Below are positions 26,728 to 35,594 of a DNA stretch of 57,062 bases, piece by piece. Source of the DNA: Synechococcales cyanobacterium GL140_1_metabinner_5_sub. Lineage in GTDB: Bacteria > Cyanobacteriota > Cyanobacteriia > Cyanobacteriales > Chamaesiphonaceae. The DNA is taken from the NCBI GenBank assembly GCA_025359065.1, contig JANYHM010000065.1, forward strand, positions 1 to 57,062, given 5' to 3'. The translations under genes were made by a program, and so were the position numbers. The notes beneath the pieces were generated by a model. It was given only the letters and a program-made list of their open reading frames with translations. It ran no database searches and was not told where the DNA came from. Each line of letters opens with the position of its first letter. Within the stretch, counting starts at the first letter, position 1.

Positions 26728-27645
26728 TTACCACTTGATACTGCGACGGAGATGGTAGCGCAGATAAATCGCGATTGCATTCATTCCCAAGGTCATTGTG
26801 ATGATCACAATCCCAGCCGCAGCAGCATTTTGCTGAAATGCTGGGTCTGGCCGACCCACCCAATCAAACATCTGAATGGGCAGAACCGTAAAGGGTGAAA
26901 GGAGATTTTCTGGCAGAAAAGCAATGAAGTTTACTGCGCCAATTACAATCAATGGCGCAGTCTCGCCAAAAGCCCGAGAGATGGCCACAATCGTCCCCGT
27001 GAGAGTAGTACCAGTGGAGTAGGGTAGGATATGATCCCAAATTACCTGCCACTTGGTAGCTCCTAAGGCATACGCAGCTTCTCGCACTGTACCCGGAATA
27101 GCTCGAATACCTTCTCGGGTGGCCACAATTACTACTGGTAACACCAACAGCGACAAAGTTAGGCCAGCAGTGGCCAAACTTGGCCCTAAGCCCAAGCCAT
27201 ACTTAAATATTCCTAAGCCCAGCAAGCCGTAAATAATTGAGGGCACGCCAGCCAAATTGGTGACATTTACTTCAATAAAATCAGCCAGCCAATTTTTCTT
27301 GGCGTATTCTTCGAGATATACTGCGGCTCCTACACCCAGAGGCACCGCCACTGATGCCGTCACTATAATTACGATTAAGCTACCAACCCAAGCTGAAAAT
27401 ACCCCAGCATTTTCGGCACGAGAGCTAGGAAACTTAGTCAAAAAGGCAAAATTGAGCTGAGCCGCACCATCGATGAGCAGTTTGCCAATCAAAGTGCCCA
27501 GCACCAGGATGGCTAAACCCATGGTGGCAATACCCAAGACTATAAAGGCTTTATCAAAAAACTTGCTTCTAGAGATTGTAGCTTTTAGCTGCTGTGTTTC
27601 TAAGCTATCAGCTACGGGCATTGCTCTTTCGGTAGGAAAAGTCAT
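26728..27645 (-). CDS. pstA: Phosphate ABC transporter permease PstA
   Basis: A 305-residue permease with six membrane segments. The cytoplasmic EAA loop is REAAYALGATKWQVIWDHILP, given in pieces as REAAYALGATKW and HILPYSTGT. ISRAFGETAPLIVIGA is typical of PstA. It lies 12 bases after pstC. Confidence 0.96.
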   Translation of the reverse strand: MTFPTERAMPVADSLETQQLKATISRSKFFDKAFIVLGIATMGLAILVLGTLIGKLLIDGAAQLNFAFLTKFPSSRAENAGVFSAWVGSLIVIIVTASVAVPLGVGAAVYLEEYAKKNWLADFIEVNVTNLAGVPSIIYGLLGLGIFKYGLGLGPSLATAGLTLSLLVLPVVIVATREGIRAIPGTVREAAYALGATKWQVIWDHILPYSTGTTLTGTIVAISRAFGETAPLIVIGAVNFIAFLPENLLSPFTVLPIQMFDWVGRPDPAFQQNAAAAGIVIITMTLGMNAIAIYLRYHLRRSIKW

Positions 27646-27657
27646 ATATTGTTGCTC

Positions 27658-28584
27658 CTAGTAAGCTTCACGGTATTTCTTCTTCAAGAAATGACCGAGA
27701 ATGTTGAATGATAGAGTCATGAGCACCAAGGTTAGACCGGCTGCAAAAATTGTTTGATATTCGAGCGAACCGTGAGGAATATCACCTTTGGACACCAACA
27801 CAATGTAAGCAGTAATAGTTAAGGCTGGATCAAGAGGATTAACAGTCAAGTTAGCCTGTCCACCAGCGGCGATAGTCACAATCATGGTTTCTCCGATCGC
27901 GCGGGAAATCCCTAAAATATACGCTGCTGAAATCCCAGAGATAGAGGCGGGCAAGACTACGTTTAAAGTGGTGTGCAAACGGGTTGCCCCCATAGCAAAC
28001 GAACCCTCTCGCAACGCAACTGGCACCGATCGCATGGCATCTTCGCTAAGGGAACTGATGTAGGGAATAATCATGATTCCCATCACCAAGCCCGCGCTGA
28101 GCATACTAGAGCCACCCATGCCCGGAACTAGCGCTTGCAAAATGGGGCTAACAAACAGCAGGGCAAAGTAGCCATAAACCACCGTGGGCACACCAGCCAG
28201 CAATTCTAGCACTGGCTTGACGGTTTCACGAACGATCGGTTTGGCAAATTCACTTAAGTAAATAGCCACGATCGTGCCCATGGGGATGGCTACAAGCAGA
28301 GCAACTAGAGTAATTGTGACGGTGCCAGTCACCAGAGACAAAATACCGTACTTACCATCTGCGGGAGTATCAGAGGGTGCCCAGGTGGGATCGCCAAAAA
28401 ATCGCCAGAGGGGGACTTGGGCAAAAAAGCTGAAAGATTCGTAGAGCAGAATGCCAATGATCGAGACGGTGATTGCCACGCTGGAAAGAGCCGCCAAAAA
28501 TAAGGCTACTTCAATTGCTTTTTCGCCAATCTTGCGCCATTTTCGATCGGGCAAAATGGGTAATGGACTATCATTAATTTGCAT
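27658..28584 (-). CDS. pstC: Phosphate ABC transporter permease PstC
   Basis: A 308-residue permease with six membrane segments, the EAA loop REGSFAMGATRLHTTLNVVLP (seen as REGSFAMGATR) and GISRAIGETMIVTIAAGGQ. The polar N-terminus RKWRKIGEKAIEVALF precedes the first helix. It follows pstS after 204 bases that hold a possible attenuating hairpin. Confidence 0.96.
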   Translation of the reverse strand: MQINDSPLPILPDRKWRKIGEKAIEVALFLAALSSVAITVSIIGILLYESFSFFAQVPLWRFFGDPTWAPSDTPADGKYGILSLVTGTVTITLVALLVAIPMGTIVAIYLSEFAKPIVRETVKPVLELLAGVPTVVYGYFALLFVSPILQALVPGMGGSSMLSAGLVMGIMIIPYISSLSEDAMRSVPVALREGSFAMGATRLHTTLNVVLPASISGISAAYILGISRAIGETMIVTIAAGGQANLTVNPLDPALTITAYIVLVSKGDIPHGSLEYQTIFAAGLTLVLMTLSFNILGHFLKKKYREAY

Positions 28585-28645
28585 AATTCATTTTTCTGAC
28601 ACACACCAGAAGCTTATCTGAGCTATTTTGATTTCGGTAGACAAT

Positions 28646-28746
28646 AAAAAACTCGATGCTGTAAACGCTTTTAGATTACAGATGGAAGTACACCTTTGAC
28701 AAGTAGTCAACAAGTAAACCCTACATCGAGTTGTTTAAGCTATGGT
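28646..28746 (-). promoter_or_regulatory. Possible attenuating structure between pstS and pstC
   Basis: AAAAAACTCGATG (28646-28658) is complementary at 12 of 13 positions to CATCGAGTTGTTT (28734-28746). In the pstS-to-pstC direction the closing arm runs into TTTTTTATTG. A small inner hairpin (TTGAC/GTCAA) lies in the loop. The large loop makes this a tentative partial terminator that would let PstS be made in excess. Confidence 0.35.
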
Positions 28747-28788
28747 TATCAGCTTCACTGAAATATAGAGCTTTCAGCAAAAACTGAT

Positions 28789-29850
28789 TTATTTGGCTTC
28801 TTTTGCCAAAATTTCGTCGATTTTCATGCCGATCGCCTCTTTGCCACCAAAGACTGTTCCCAGCTTTTTGGCCTTAACTTTTTCGTTTATTTTGGCGTAG
28901 GCCGCTTCTGGCAAAGGAATGTATTTAGTGTCTGCACTAACTTTCGGTACTTGAGCCATATAGTAATCTACAAACTCTTTCACGCCGGGCTTCTCTAAAG
29001 ACTTGCTGCTTACATAGATAAATAGCGGACGAGACAAGGGTGAGTAGGTACCATTTTTCACAGTTTCGATCGCAGGCAAGACGGCTCCTTTGCCGCTGTC
29101 GATACCCACTGCTTTGAGCTTAGTTTTGTTAGCTTCGTAGTAAGAATAACCAAAGTAGCCCAGGGCGTTTTTATCACCACTTACGCCTTTGACAGTGACG
29201 TTATCATCTTCGGTAGCCGTGTAGTCGGTGCGACTTTCCTTCGCTTTGCCATTGATGGCTTCGGTGAAGTAGTCAAAAGTACCAGAAGATTTACCTGCGC
29301 CAAATAAAGTCATCTTCGCGTCAGGATATGCCGGATTTACATCTTTCCACTTCATGACCTTAGCTTGTGCTGCTGGCTCCCACATTTTTTTTAGATCGGC
29401 AATTTTCATGGTAGCCGCCCAGGTGTTTGCTGGGTTGACTACTACAGTAAGTGCATCATAGGCGATCGGAATTTCTAAATAATCAATGCCTTTGGCCTTA
29501 CATTCATCAATTTCTTTTTGCAGAATTGGGCGCGAAGCATTGCTGATATCGGTTTCACCCCGACAGAATTTCTTGAAACCGCCACCAGTGCCAGATGTAC
29601 CAACGGGTACTTTTTTACCGGCGTTGGCTTTGCCAAAAGACTCGGCGATTGCTTCGCTGATCGGAAACACTGTGCTGGAACCATCAATTTTGATATCACC
29701 AGCGCCGCCAGTGCTAGTCGCTGCTATATCTGGATTTTTCTTGGTTGGATCTGCGGCGGTGTCCGCTTTGTTTTTGCAGCCTCCCAAGATGGCCAAAGAT
29801 AGCGCTAGAGGCAAAAGGACAAGAGATACTTTGTGCTGATTGGCAAACAT
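28789..29850 (-). CDS. pstS: Phosphate-binding lipoprotein PstS
   Basis: A 353-residue periplasmic phosphate-binding protein. I start at the ATG at 29850, which gives a lipoprotein signal peptide with lipobox LAILGGC. The 38 residues of a longer frame to 29964 lack any signal. Phosphate-site motifs include [34 protein letters not shown] (seen as GTSGTGGG) and [16 protein letters not shown] Pho box sits about 50 bases upstream of the start. Confidence 0.96.
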   Translation of the reverse strand: MFANQHKVSLVLLPLALSLAILGGCKNKADTAADPTKKNPDIAATSTGGAGDIKIDGSSTVFPISEAIAESFGKANAGKKVPVGTSGTGGGFKKFCRGETDISNASRPILQKEIDECKAKGIDYLEIPIAYDALTVVVNPANTWAATMKIADLKKMWEPAAQAKVMKWKDVNPAYPDAKMTLFGAGKSSGTFDYFTEAINGKAKESRTDYTATEDDNVTVKGVSGDKNALGYFGYSYYEANKTKLKAVGIDSGKGAVLPAIETVKNGTYSPLSRPLFIYVSSKSLEKPGVKEFVDYYMAQVPKVSADTKYIPLPEAAYAKINEKVKAKKLGTVFGGKEAIGMKIDEILAKEAK

Positions 29851-29901
29851 ATTGAGGTTTGGTAAGTATTTATACGCATTTTCATCAAGGCTACTACAAT
29901 T

Positions 29902-29931
29902 AGACTTTTGCAAGATTAAGCAAAGGTTAAA
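29902..29931 (-). promoter_or_regulatory. Pho box upstream of pstS
   Basis: On the minus strand the sequence reads TTTAACCT, three bases, CTTAATCT, three bases, then a weaker third octamer AAAAGTCT. This fits the cyanobacterial Pho box (PyTTAAPyPyT/A repeats every 11 bases) bound by the SphR/PhoB-type regulator. It begins about 80 bases before the pstS ATG, so the operon is expected to respond to phosphate starvation. Confidence 0.75.
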
Positions 29932-29966
29932 TGGTAAAAATCGATAATTGCAGCACTCTAACAAAA

Positions 29967-30779
29967 TCAGGTTAAATCTAAGTGCGCTTGATGCACTATC
30001 CGCAAGACCGCCGATCGATCTAGTAATATCCCCATATCAACTAAGCTCAACCATAGCAAAAACTCTATATTGCCCGCTGGCCCCACCAACGGCGAAAAAG
30101 TCAGTCCTTGGGGAAACCAACCCATTGTTTCAGCGGTGGTTAAAACTCCGGTGATCGCTCCAGCTTGCGCCGTCGCATCTCGCACCACTCCATTTTTGCC
30201 AATGGCCTCTCGACCTACTTCAAACTGCGGTTTGACCAATAAAATTAGCTCTTTATTGCCCACTAGCAGATTGGCTAATGCTGGCAAAATTTTGCCCAAA
30301 GAAATAAACGATACGTCCACAACTCCCAAGTCTGGGCGCAGGCTATCGGCGGTATAAAGTTGTTCGGCAGTTAAATTGCGTAAATTGACCCGCTCTTTTA
30401 AGACCAATCGATCGTCGGTGCGAATCTTCCAATCTACTTGGCCATAGCCCACATCAATTCCATAGACTAGCTTGGCTCCTGATTGAAACAGACAATCAGT
30501 AAAGCCACCCGTAGAAATTCCGCCATCTAAACAGACTCGATCGATCACTGACACTGGAAATTCTTCTAAAGCCTTAATTAACTTCTCGCCGCCCCTAGAA
30601 ACAAAGCGGGGTCTTTGCTTGACTTCGATTAAGGCATCGATCGGCACTTCCGTACCTACTTTATCTACGATCTCACCTTTGACCCGTACTTTCCCGGCCT
30701 GAATCAGCCGCTGAGCCAACTGTCGAGAGGAGCATAGCTCGCGCTCTACCAATAATTTATCGAGTCTTAGTTTGGCCAC
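29967..30779 (-). CDS. tlyA: TlyA-family RNA methyltransferase (S4 plus FtsJ-like domain)
   Basis: A 270-residue protein with an N-terminal S4 RNA-binding domain (RLDKLLVERELCSSRQLAQRLI, about residues 3-60), then an FtsJ-like methyltransferase core beginning at SRGGEKL, with VCLDGGISTGGFTDCLFQSGA as the SAM-binding loop region (in part), VDVSFISLGKILPAL, and LLVKPQFEVGR. Although often named hemolysin A, the family methylates rRNA 2'-O positions. It is divergent from ycf34 by 66 bases. Confidence 0.92.
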   Translation of the reverse strand: MAKLRLDKLLVERELCSSRQLAQRLIQAGKVRVKGEIVDKVGTEVPIDALIEVKQRPRFVSRGGEKLIKALEEFPVSVIDRVCLDGGISTGGFTDCLFQSGAKLVYGIDVGYGQVDWKIRTDDRLVLKERVNLRNLTAEQLYTADSLRPDLGVVDVSFISLGKILPALANLLVGNKELILLVKPQFEVGREAIGKNGVVRDATAQAGAITGVLTTAETMGWFPQGLTFSPLVGPAGNIEFLLWLSLVDMGILLDRSAVLRIVHQAHLDLT

Positions 30780-30845
30780 AATTAGAAATAAAAGCTAAAA
30801 TTACGGCAGATACAGCTTCACTCTAGCTTAGTTGAGGTTCTGACT

Positions 30846-31094
30846 ATGTGCATTTGCATTAACTGTGAGTACGTCGATCGCTGTTTTACCTATCATGCGG
30901 TAGAAGGCCAACATGAGCAGGCGCATTTGACCGAAGATCCTGATTTTGAGGCAACGGAACCCAGTATCAATGTCAATATCCGTCCCCAGGCCGACTATGT
31001 AGAAATGGAATGGGATGTAGTGGGTTGCCTAAGCTTTAAGCAAGATCAAGGAAAATGGGCAAGGTTACGTCCTGGTGAGCTGATTCCCACCTAA
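30846..31094 (+). CDS. ycf34: Ycf34 family protein
   Basis: An 82-residue protein with cysteines at 2, 4, 7 and 13 (MCICINCEYVDRC), then TYHAVEGQH and EMEWDVVGCLSF, all characteristic of Ycf34. In Synechocystis, Ycf34 binds an iron-sulfur cluster and affects photosynthetic electron transport. The gene is complete and lies tail to tail with the trypsin/TPR protease, 4 bases apart. Confidence 0.93.
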   Translation: MCICINCEYVDRCFTYHAVEGQHEQAHLTEDPDFEATEPSINVNIRPQADYVEMEWDVVGCLSFKQDQGKWARLRPGELIPT

Positions 31095-31098
31095 AAAA

Positions 31099-32922
31099 TC
31101 AGCCGATCAACTGTAAAAGCTGAACGACGGCTTGATAGCCGTCACCTCGATTATTACGAAGTTCATAGAGTTTGGCCGCTTTTTTCAAGGCAGTCTTGGC
31201 GTTAGCCCTTTCACTCAGACCGACATAAGCCAATCCCTGCACAGCAAAGGAATCTGGTGACGAGGGATTAATATTCACCGCCCGAGTGGCATCTGCCAAA
31301 GATTTTTTGAACTGTTTTTTGAACACGTAATAAACTGCTCTTGCCTGATATGCAGTTTCACTATTAGGGTTAATGCTTAAAGCTTTTTCAGCATCTGCGA
31401 ACGCCTGCTGATATTTTTCTAAAGAAATATAGGAAACACTGCGATTAGCATAGGCAATATCGTAATTGGGCTTGAGCTTTAAGGCTTGATTAAATTGTTG
31501 AATGCCTTGCTGATGATTGCCTGTACCGGCATAAGCTTGTCCTTTCAGCAGATACCCGATCGGGTTTTTGGGGCTAAGGGCGATCGCTTTATCTAGATCA
31601 GCAAATCCAGATTCTTTATTACCTGTAATTGCCCGAATATATCCACGATAAGCATAGGCCAAAAAACTGTTGGGGTTGATTTGTAATGCCCGTTTAAAGT
31701 CTATCTCTGATCCTGTTGAATCACCAGATAGCTGCTTGGCAGTTGCTCGCACTGCATAGGCATCACTCAAGTTGGGATCATTTTTGATGGCTTTGTCAAT
31801 TGTCCGCAGCGCTTTTTGGGGATCTTCGTACAGTAGTTCAGCAAAGCCTCTGTACAGGTGCGCACGACTATTGCGGGGGTTGAGCGCCAAGGCTTTATCA
31901 AAGTCAGCATAAGATGCTGGCAGATCAACACCAATACTGGCAGCTCCCCGCAAGGCATAGGCTTCATCAGAATTGGGCTGGTATTTCAGCGCCAAATTAG
32001 CATCACGGTATGTTTCTTGAGGATTATCTAAATACAGATTGGCTTCTGCCCGAGCAATGTAAGCCACACTGTAATCTGGCTTGGCTCTAATAGCCTGATT
32101 CAAACTATTGATTGCCCCAGGATAATTGCCCTGCAAAGATTGATTGGCGGCAGTAACAAAAAAGTCATCAGCGGTGGTTTTGCGGGGTTGAGCAGCAACT
32201 GTGGCAACATCTTTGTTGAGGTTGACTCCCATGGTGCTGGCCACTTGGGTAAAGGTATTGACTGGAATCCCCAGGTTAAACCCAGTTTTTACCCACACGC
32301 TAGAATTGACTTCCGACTGTTTGACGCGCTCTTGGTTATCGCCTTTGCCGTGTACCGCAATGAGTTCGGCCTTATCATTCAGTACTGGGCCACCACTCAT
32401 TCCAGGTAAGGTATTGCAGCTATAGACGATCGAATACCCATTGGCAAAGGGCTTAGAGCTGTTGGCGGTAATTTTACCGTCGCTGAAGGTGTAAACAGAT
32501 TGGGTAATGGCTGCTGTGGCAAAAGGAAACCCGGCTACATAGGCAGTAGTGCCTTCTTCGGCGGTGTTGGAATTGCCGATTTTGATGGTGGAATAAGCTC
32601 GATCGCTTTTGAACTGCACCACTGCTAAATCTAGATTGCCGTTAGGAGCTAATTTGAAACTGCTGATTGGATAAACTTGGCCATCATTGAGTTCGATCGT
32701 GTATTTGCGATCGGTCTTTTTCACCACATGGGCAGCAGTCAGCACAGTATAAGTATCGCCAGTGCGGTTAATAATTGCCCCCGAACCCTGCTCATTACCA
32801 GTTTTAATTAAGACAGTCACTGCTTTAGCAACTTTGGCCACTTCTGCCGATGAGCTGGCAACAGCAGGTAAAACAATCACCAAAGGAGCAACGACTCCGC
32901 CCAGGGCAAGCCAAGTTTTCAT
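31099..32922 (-). CDS. Secreted trypsin-like serine protease with TPR repeats
   Basis: A 607-residue protein: signal peptide (to about residue 23), trypsin-like domain (about 25-235) with His in VLTAAHVV, Asp in NLDLAVVQF and Ser in LPGMSGGPVLN, then about nine TPR units (about 265-590), many of the form AYxxRA...D.xKAL.LNP. Such protease-TPR fusions are common in filamentous cyanobacteria. The periplasmic or extracellular substrate is unknown. A broken copy of its N-terminus lies at 15727-15984. Confidence 0.9.
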   Translation of the reverse strand: MKTWLALGGVVAPLVIVLPAVASSSAEVAKVAKAVTVLIKTGNEQGSGAIINRTGDTYTVLTAAHVVKKTDRKYTIELNDGQVYPISSFKLAPNGNLDLAVVQFKSDRAYSTIKIGNSNTAEEGTTAYVAGFPFATAAITQSVYTFSDGKITANSSKPFANGYSIVYSCNTLPGMSGGPVLNDKAELIAVHGKGDNQERVKQSEVNSSVWVKTGFNLGIPVNTFTQVASTMGVNLNKDVATVAAQPRKTTADDFFVTAANQSLQGNYPGAINSLNQAIRAKPDYSVAYIARAEANLYLDNPQETYRDANLALKYQPNSDEAYALRGAASIGVDLPASYADFDKALALNPRNSRAHLYRGFAELLYEDPQKALRTIDKAIKNDPNLSDAYAVRATAKQLSGDSTGSEIDFKRALQINPNSFLAYAYRGYIRAITGNKESGFADLDKAIALSPKNPIGYLLKGQAYAGTGNHQQGIQQFNQALKLKPNYDIAYANRSVSYISLEKYQQAFADAEKALSINPNSETAYQARAVYYVFKKQFKKSLADATRAVNINPSSPDSFAVQGLAYVGLSERANAKTALKKAAKLYELRNNRGDGYQAVVQLLQLIG

Positions 32923-33089
32923 AAGATTTTTAAAAAATGTTTGTTAACGGTTCTTCAGTAGCTGCTTGCTGAATTTCAGCATTTGGCGCGACCTAACACG
33001 CTGAAATTTATATTCCACTGGCAACACCTGCATATTATAGCCTGCACCAGAAAACTCCTGAATCACTGGTTTCAAATAAAGACAAAGGT

Positions 33090-33134
33090 CGCGGTCATGC
33101 TAGCAAATTTAACGAATGTGCTAGCATGACCGTG
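33090..33134. promoter_or_regulatory. Long inverted repeat in the 5' region of the radical SAM gene
   Basis: CGGTCATGCTAGCA (33092-33105) and TGCTAGCATGACCG (33119-33132) are perfect 14-base inverted repeats with a 13-base spacer. A G-U and a C-G pair extend the stem outward by two. It lies between divergent genes, 33 bases before the radical SAM GTG. It may be an operator or a 5' UTR stem-loop. No T-run follows, so a terminator is unlikely. Confidence 0.6.
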
Positions 33135-33166
33135 TTCGGTTGCTCCCTTCATCATTCCGAGGTTCT

Positions 33167-34735
33167 GTGCGCGCACTACTTGTCTATCCGCAGTTTCCCA
33201 AGACTTTTTGGTCTTACGAAAAAATCTTGGAATTAGTCAATCGCAAAGTGGTTTTGCCTCCTTTGGGTCTAGTGACAGTAGCGGCAATTTTGCCCCAGAC
33301 CTGGGAATTTAAACTGGTCGATCGCAATATCCGCGCCGTAACCGAAGAAGAATGGCAGTGGGCAGACATTGTGATCATGTCAGCAATGATTGTGCAAAAA
33401 GATGATTTGTTAGCGCAAATCCAAATTGCCAAGCAGCACAATACCCTAGTCGCAGTTGGTGGGCCTTATCCTACTTCTCAGCCAGAAATGGTGCAAACTG
33501 CCGACTTCATGATTTTGGATGAAGGAGAGATTACTCTGCCAATGTTTGTAGAGGCGATCGAACGAGGAGATACCAGCGGTGTCTTTAGAGCAGCCAACGG
33601 CGAGAAGCCAGATGTAACCGGTACCCCAGTTCCTCGCTATGACTTGTTGGAACTAGATGCCTACGACATGATGTCGGTGCAGTTTTCGAGGGGTTGTCCT
33701 TTTCAGTGTGAATTCTGCGACATTATTGTGTTGTATGGTCGCAAGCCCCGCACCAAGGAACCAGCGCAGATTTTGGCTGAGCTGCAATGTTTGTACGACT
33801 TAGGCTGGCGCAGGGGCGTGTTTATGGTAGATGACAACTTCATTGGCAATAAGCGCAATGTGAAGCTCTTGCTCCATGCCCTCAAAGACTGGCAGGCTGA
33901 GCACCAATATCCATTCCGGTTTGATACCGAGGCTTCGATCGACCTCGCTCAAGACGAAGAGCTAATGGATTTGATGGTGGAATGCAATTTTGCAGCAGTG
34001 TTTATTGGCATCGAGACTCCTGATGAAGCAAGTTTAGCCCTGACCAAGAAGTTTCAAAATACCCGTGGCTCGTTGAGTGACTCGATCGCTGCGATCACCA
34101 AAGTTGGACTAAGACCCATGGCTGGCTTTATTATTGGCTTTGATGGCGAAAAGACCGGGGCTGGCAGTCGGATTGTGCAGTTCGTAGAGCAATCTGGGAT
34201 TCCGACCACTACTTTTGCCATGCTTCAGGCGTTACCAAATACCGCTCTTTGGCATCGCCTAGAACGGGAAGGTCGTTTGAGCAGCCAAAATGCCAACTTG
34301 AACCAAACGGCTTTGATGAACTTTGTGCCCACTCGTCCTTTGACCGAGATTGCCAATGAGTATGTGGAAGCTTTTAACGAGATTTATGAACCCGAGAAGT
34401 TTCTCGATCGCACTTACCGCTGTTTCCGACAAATGGGCGCACCGCGCCACATGCCTCCGGCTCAGTTTCCAGAACTCATTATTTTGCGCGCTTTGTTCTT
34501 GGTAATTTGGCGACAGGGTATTGTCCGCAGCACCCGCTGGAAGTTCTGGCATCATTTGGTGGGGATTTTGGTTCATAACCCCAAGGTGTTCGATCACTAT
34601 CTTTCGGTCTGTGCCCAAAATGAGCACTTTATGGAATATCGAGATATTGTGCGTCAAGAGATTGGCGACCAGTTGGCAGAGTTACCCGATGAGCCGATCG
34701 TGGTTGCTGAAGTTGTGGAGAAGGTCGCAGTTTAG
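33167..34735 (+). CDS. B12-binding domain radical SAM protein (DUF4070 type)
   Basis: A 522-residue enzyme. The N-terminal B12-binding-like domain covers about residues 1-150. The radical SAM domain has the cluster motif RGCPFQCEFCDI (Cys-x3-Cys-x2-Cys), followed by GRKPRTKEPAQI. A C-terminal DUF4070-like domain follows. The start is taken at GTG 33167 because GAGG lies 8 bases upstream and the B12 domain begins there (RALLVYPQFPKTFW). A TTG at 33140 would add nine unlikely residues. The family includes methylases such as HpnP, but this member's substrate is not evident. Confidence 0.9.
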   Translation: MRALLVYPQFPKTFWSYEKILELVNRKVVLPPLGLVTVAAILPQTWEFKLVDRNIRAVTEEEWQWADIVIMSAMIVQKDDLLAQIQIAKQHNTLVAVGGPYPTSQPEMVQTADFMILDEGEITLPMFVEAIERGDTSGVFRAANGEKPDVTGTPVPRYDLLELDAYDMMSVQFSRGCPFQCEFCDIIVLYGRKPRTKEPAQILAELQCLYDLGWRRGVFMVDDNFIGNKRNVKLLLHALKDWQAEHQYPFRFDTEASIDLAQDEELMDLMVECNFAAVFIGIETPDEASLALTKKFQNTRGSLSDSIAAITKVGLRPMAGFIIGFDGEKTGAGSRIVQFVEQSGIPTTTFAMLQALPNTALWHRLEREGRLSSQNANLNQTALMNFVPTRPLTEIANEYVEAFNEIYEPEKFLDRTYRCFRQMGAPRHMPPAQFPELIILRALFLVIWRQGIVRSTRWKFWHHLVGILVHNPKVFDHYLSVCAQNEHFMEYRDIVRQEIGDQLAELPDEPIVVAEVVEKVAV

Positions 34736-34748
34736 TTGGGTTTAGGCA

Positions 34749-34779
34749 GTTCAACTGAAAGGACTCTTTTCGGTTGAAC
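34749..34779 (+). terminator. Hairpin after the radical SAM gene
   Basis: GTTCAACTGAAA (34749-34760) pairs with TTTCGGTTGAAC (34768-34779) with one G-U pair and a seven-base loop. Only a weak T-rich stretch (GTTTGTTG) follows. It sits 14 bases after the stop. Confidence 0.6.
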
Positions 34780-34814
34780 GTTTGTTGGGGATTTTGGCTG
34801 GATGATGAGATAAC

Positions 34815-34834
34815 ATGTACATATTCAAGTACAT
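34815..34834. promoter_or_regulatory. Probable operator of the toxin-antitoxin operon
   Basis: ATGTAC (34815-34820) and GTACAT (34829-34834) form an inverted repeat with an eight-base spacer, ending six bases before the antitoxin ATG. Phd/YefM antitoxins bind such TGTACA-type palindromes to repress their own operon. The binding role is inferred. Confidence 0.5.
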
Positions 34835-34840
34835 AAGAAT

Positions 34841-35146
34841 ATGTTTACATCAGAAATCACCACTCCCACCGCAGCTAGAGCCGGATTTTTTCAACTGCTC
34901 GATCGAATCGCCGAAAATCACCAGATTTGTATTATCAATCGCCGCGATGGTGAGAATGTCGCGTTAATTGCCGAGTCTGACTTAAATAGCTTGATTGAAA
35001 CTGTGTACTTGTTTCGATCGCCAGCAAATGCCCAACGCCTGCTAGATTCTATGGCCGAAGTGAAATCAGGTAAAATCACGCCCCAAAGTATCGAAGAACT
35101 GAAGCAGGAGCTAGGGATTAGTGGCGAAGAAGCAAAAGAAAGCTGA
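34841..35146 (+). CDS. Phd/YefM-family antitoxin
   Basis: A 101-residue antitoxin. The N-terminal DNA-binding fold reads ITTPTAARAGFFQLLDRIAE, then VALIAESDLNSLIETVYLF (in pieces), and the C-terminal toxin-wrapping tail is acidic and helical. It overlaps the toxin frame by 26 bases, the usual coupling in type II systems. Confidence 0.9.
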   Translation: MFTSEITTPTAARAGFFQLLDRIAENHQICIINRRDGENVALIAESDLNSLIETVYLFRSPANAQRLLDSMAEVKSGKITPQSIEELKQELGISGEEAKES

Positions 35147-35441
35147 AGAACCATCGGCAATAGTTGAGGTTCAAGTTATTCGCCTTAGCCCATTGTTCAC
35201 TACCAAATTCAAAGAAGATTTGGGTTGGTGGTACAAAACAGATTCCAAAAAGGCAGCAAAAATCCTTGATCTTGTCACAGTAGTAATGACAGAGCCATTT
35301 ACAGGACTAGGAAAACCAGAAGCCTTAAAGTATATGGAAGAAAACTATTGGTCGCGGCGCATCGATTTGGAACATCGTTTAATTTATTTGGTCAGCCATG
35401 AGCAAATTATTTTCTACGCCTGTCGCTATCATTATAAATAA
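35121..35441 (+). CDS. YoeB/Txe-family mRNA interferase toxin
   Basis: A 106-residue toxin of the YoeB fold. The core is FKEDLGWWYKTDSKKAAKILDLV, then EPFTGLGKPEALKY and the active-site tail WSRRIDLEHRLIYLV...ACRYHY, with Glu, Arg, His and terminal Tyr residues expected for ribosome-dependent mRNA cleavage. The GTG at 35121 yields about 20 extra N-terminal residues compared with typical YoeB (84 aa). A later start is possible. Confidence 0.88.
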   Translation: MAKKQKKAEEPSAIVEVQVIRLSPLFTTKFKEDLGWWYKTDSKKAAKILDLVTVVMTEPFTGLGKPEALKYMEENYWSRRIDLEHRLIYLVSHEQIIFYACRYHYK

Positions 35442-35486
35442 TAATTCGGCGTTGCATAATGTACATATGTAAGAAGGATAAAAACC

Positions 35487-35594
35487 ATGCAATGCCCTGA
35501 ATGTAATTCTATCCACATCCGAAAAAACGGTATAAAAGAAGGAAAACAAAATTATCTGTGTGTTGCTTGTGGCTGTCAATTTTACAGGCTTTGA
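35487..35594 (+). pseudogene. IS1-type transposase N-terminal zinc-finger remnant
   Basis: A 35-residue frame (MQCPECNSIHIRKNGIKEG, CVACGCQF) matches the N-terminal Cys4 zinc ribbon of IS1-family InsA proteins. It ends at a TGA where unrelated coding sequence begins. No catalytic DDE part is present. The sequence GGCGTTGCATAATG shortly upstream (about 35448-35461) could be an old IS end. Only the left tip of the element survives. Confidence 0.7.

Noticed and set aside
29967..30779. A hemolysin, from the usual name TlyA.
   Set aside because: The S4 plus FtsJ-like layout indicates an rRNA methyltransferase. No lytic domain is present.
33092..33132. Reading the long inverted repeat as a transcription terminator.
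   Set aside because: It lies between divergent genes, with no gene ending toward it and no T-run.
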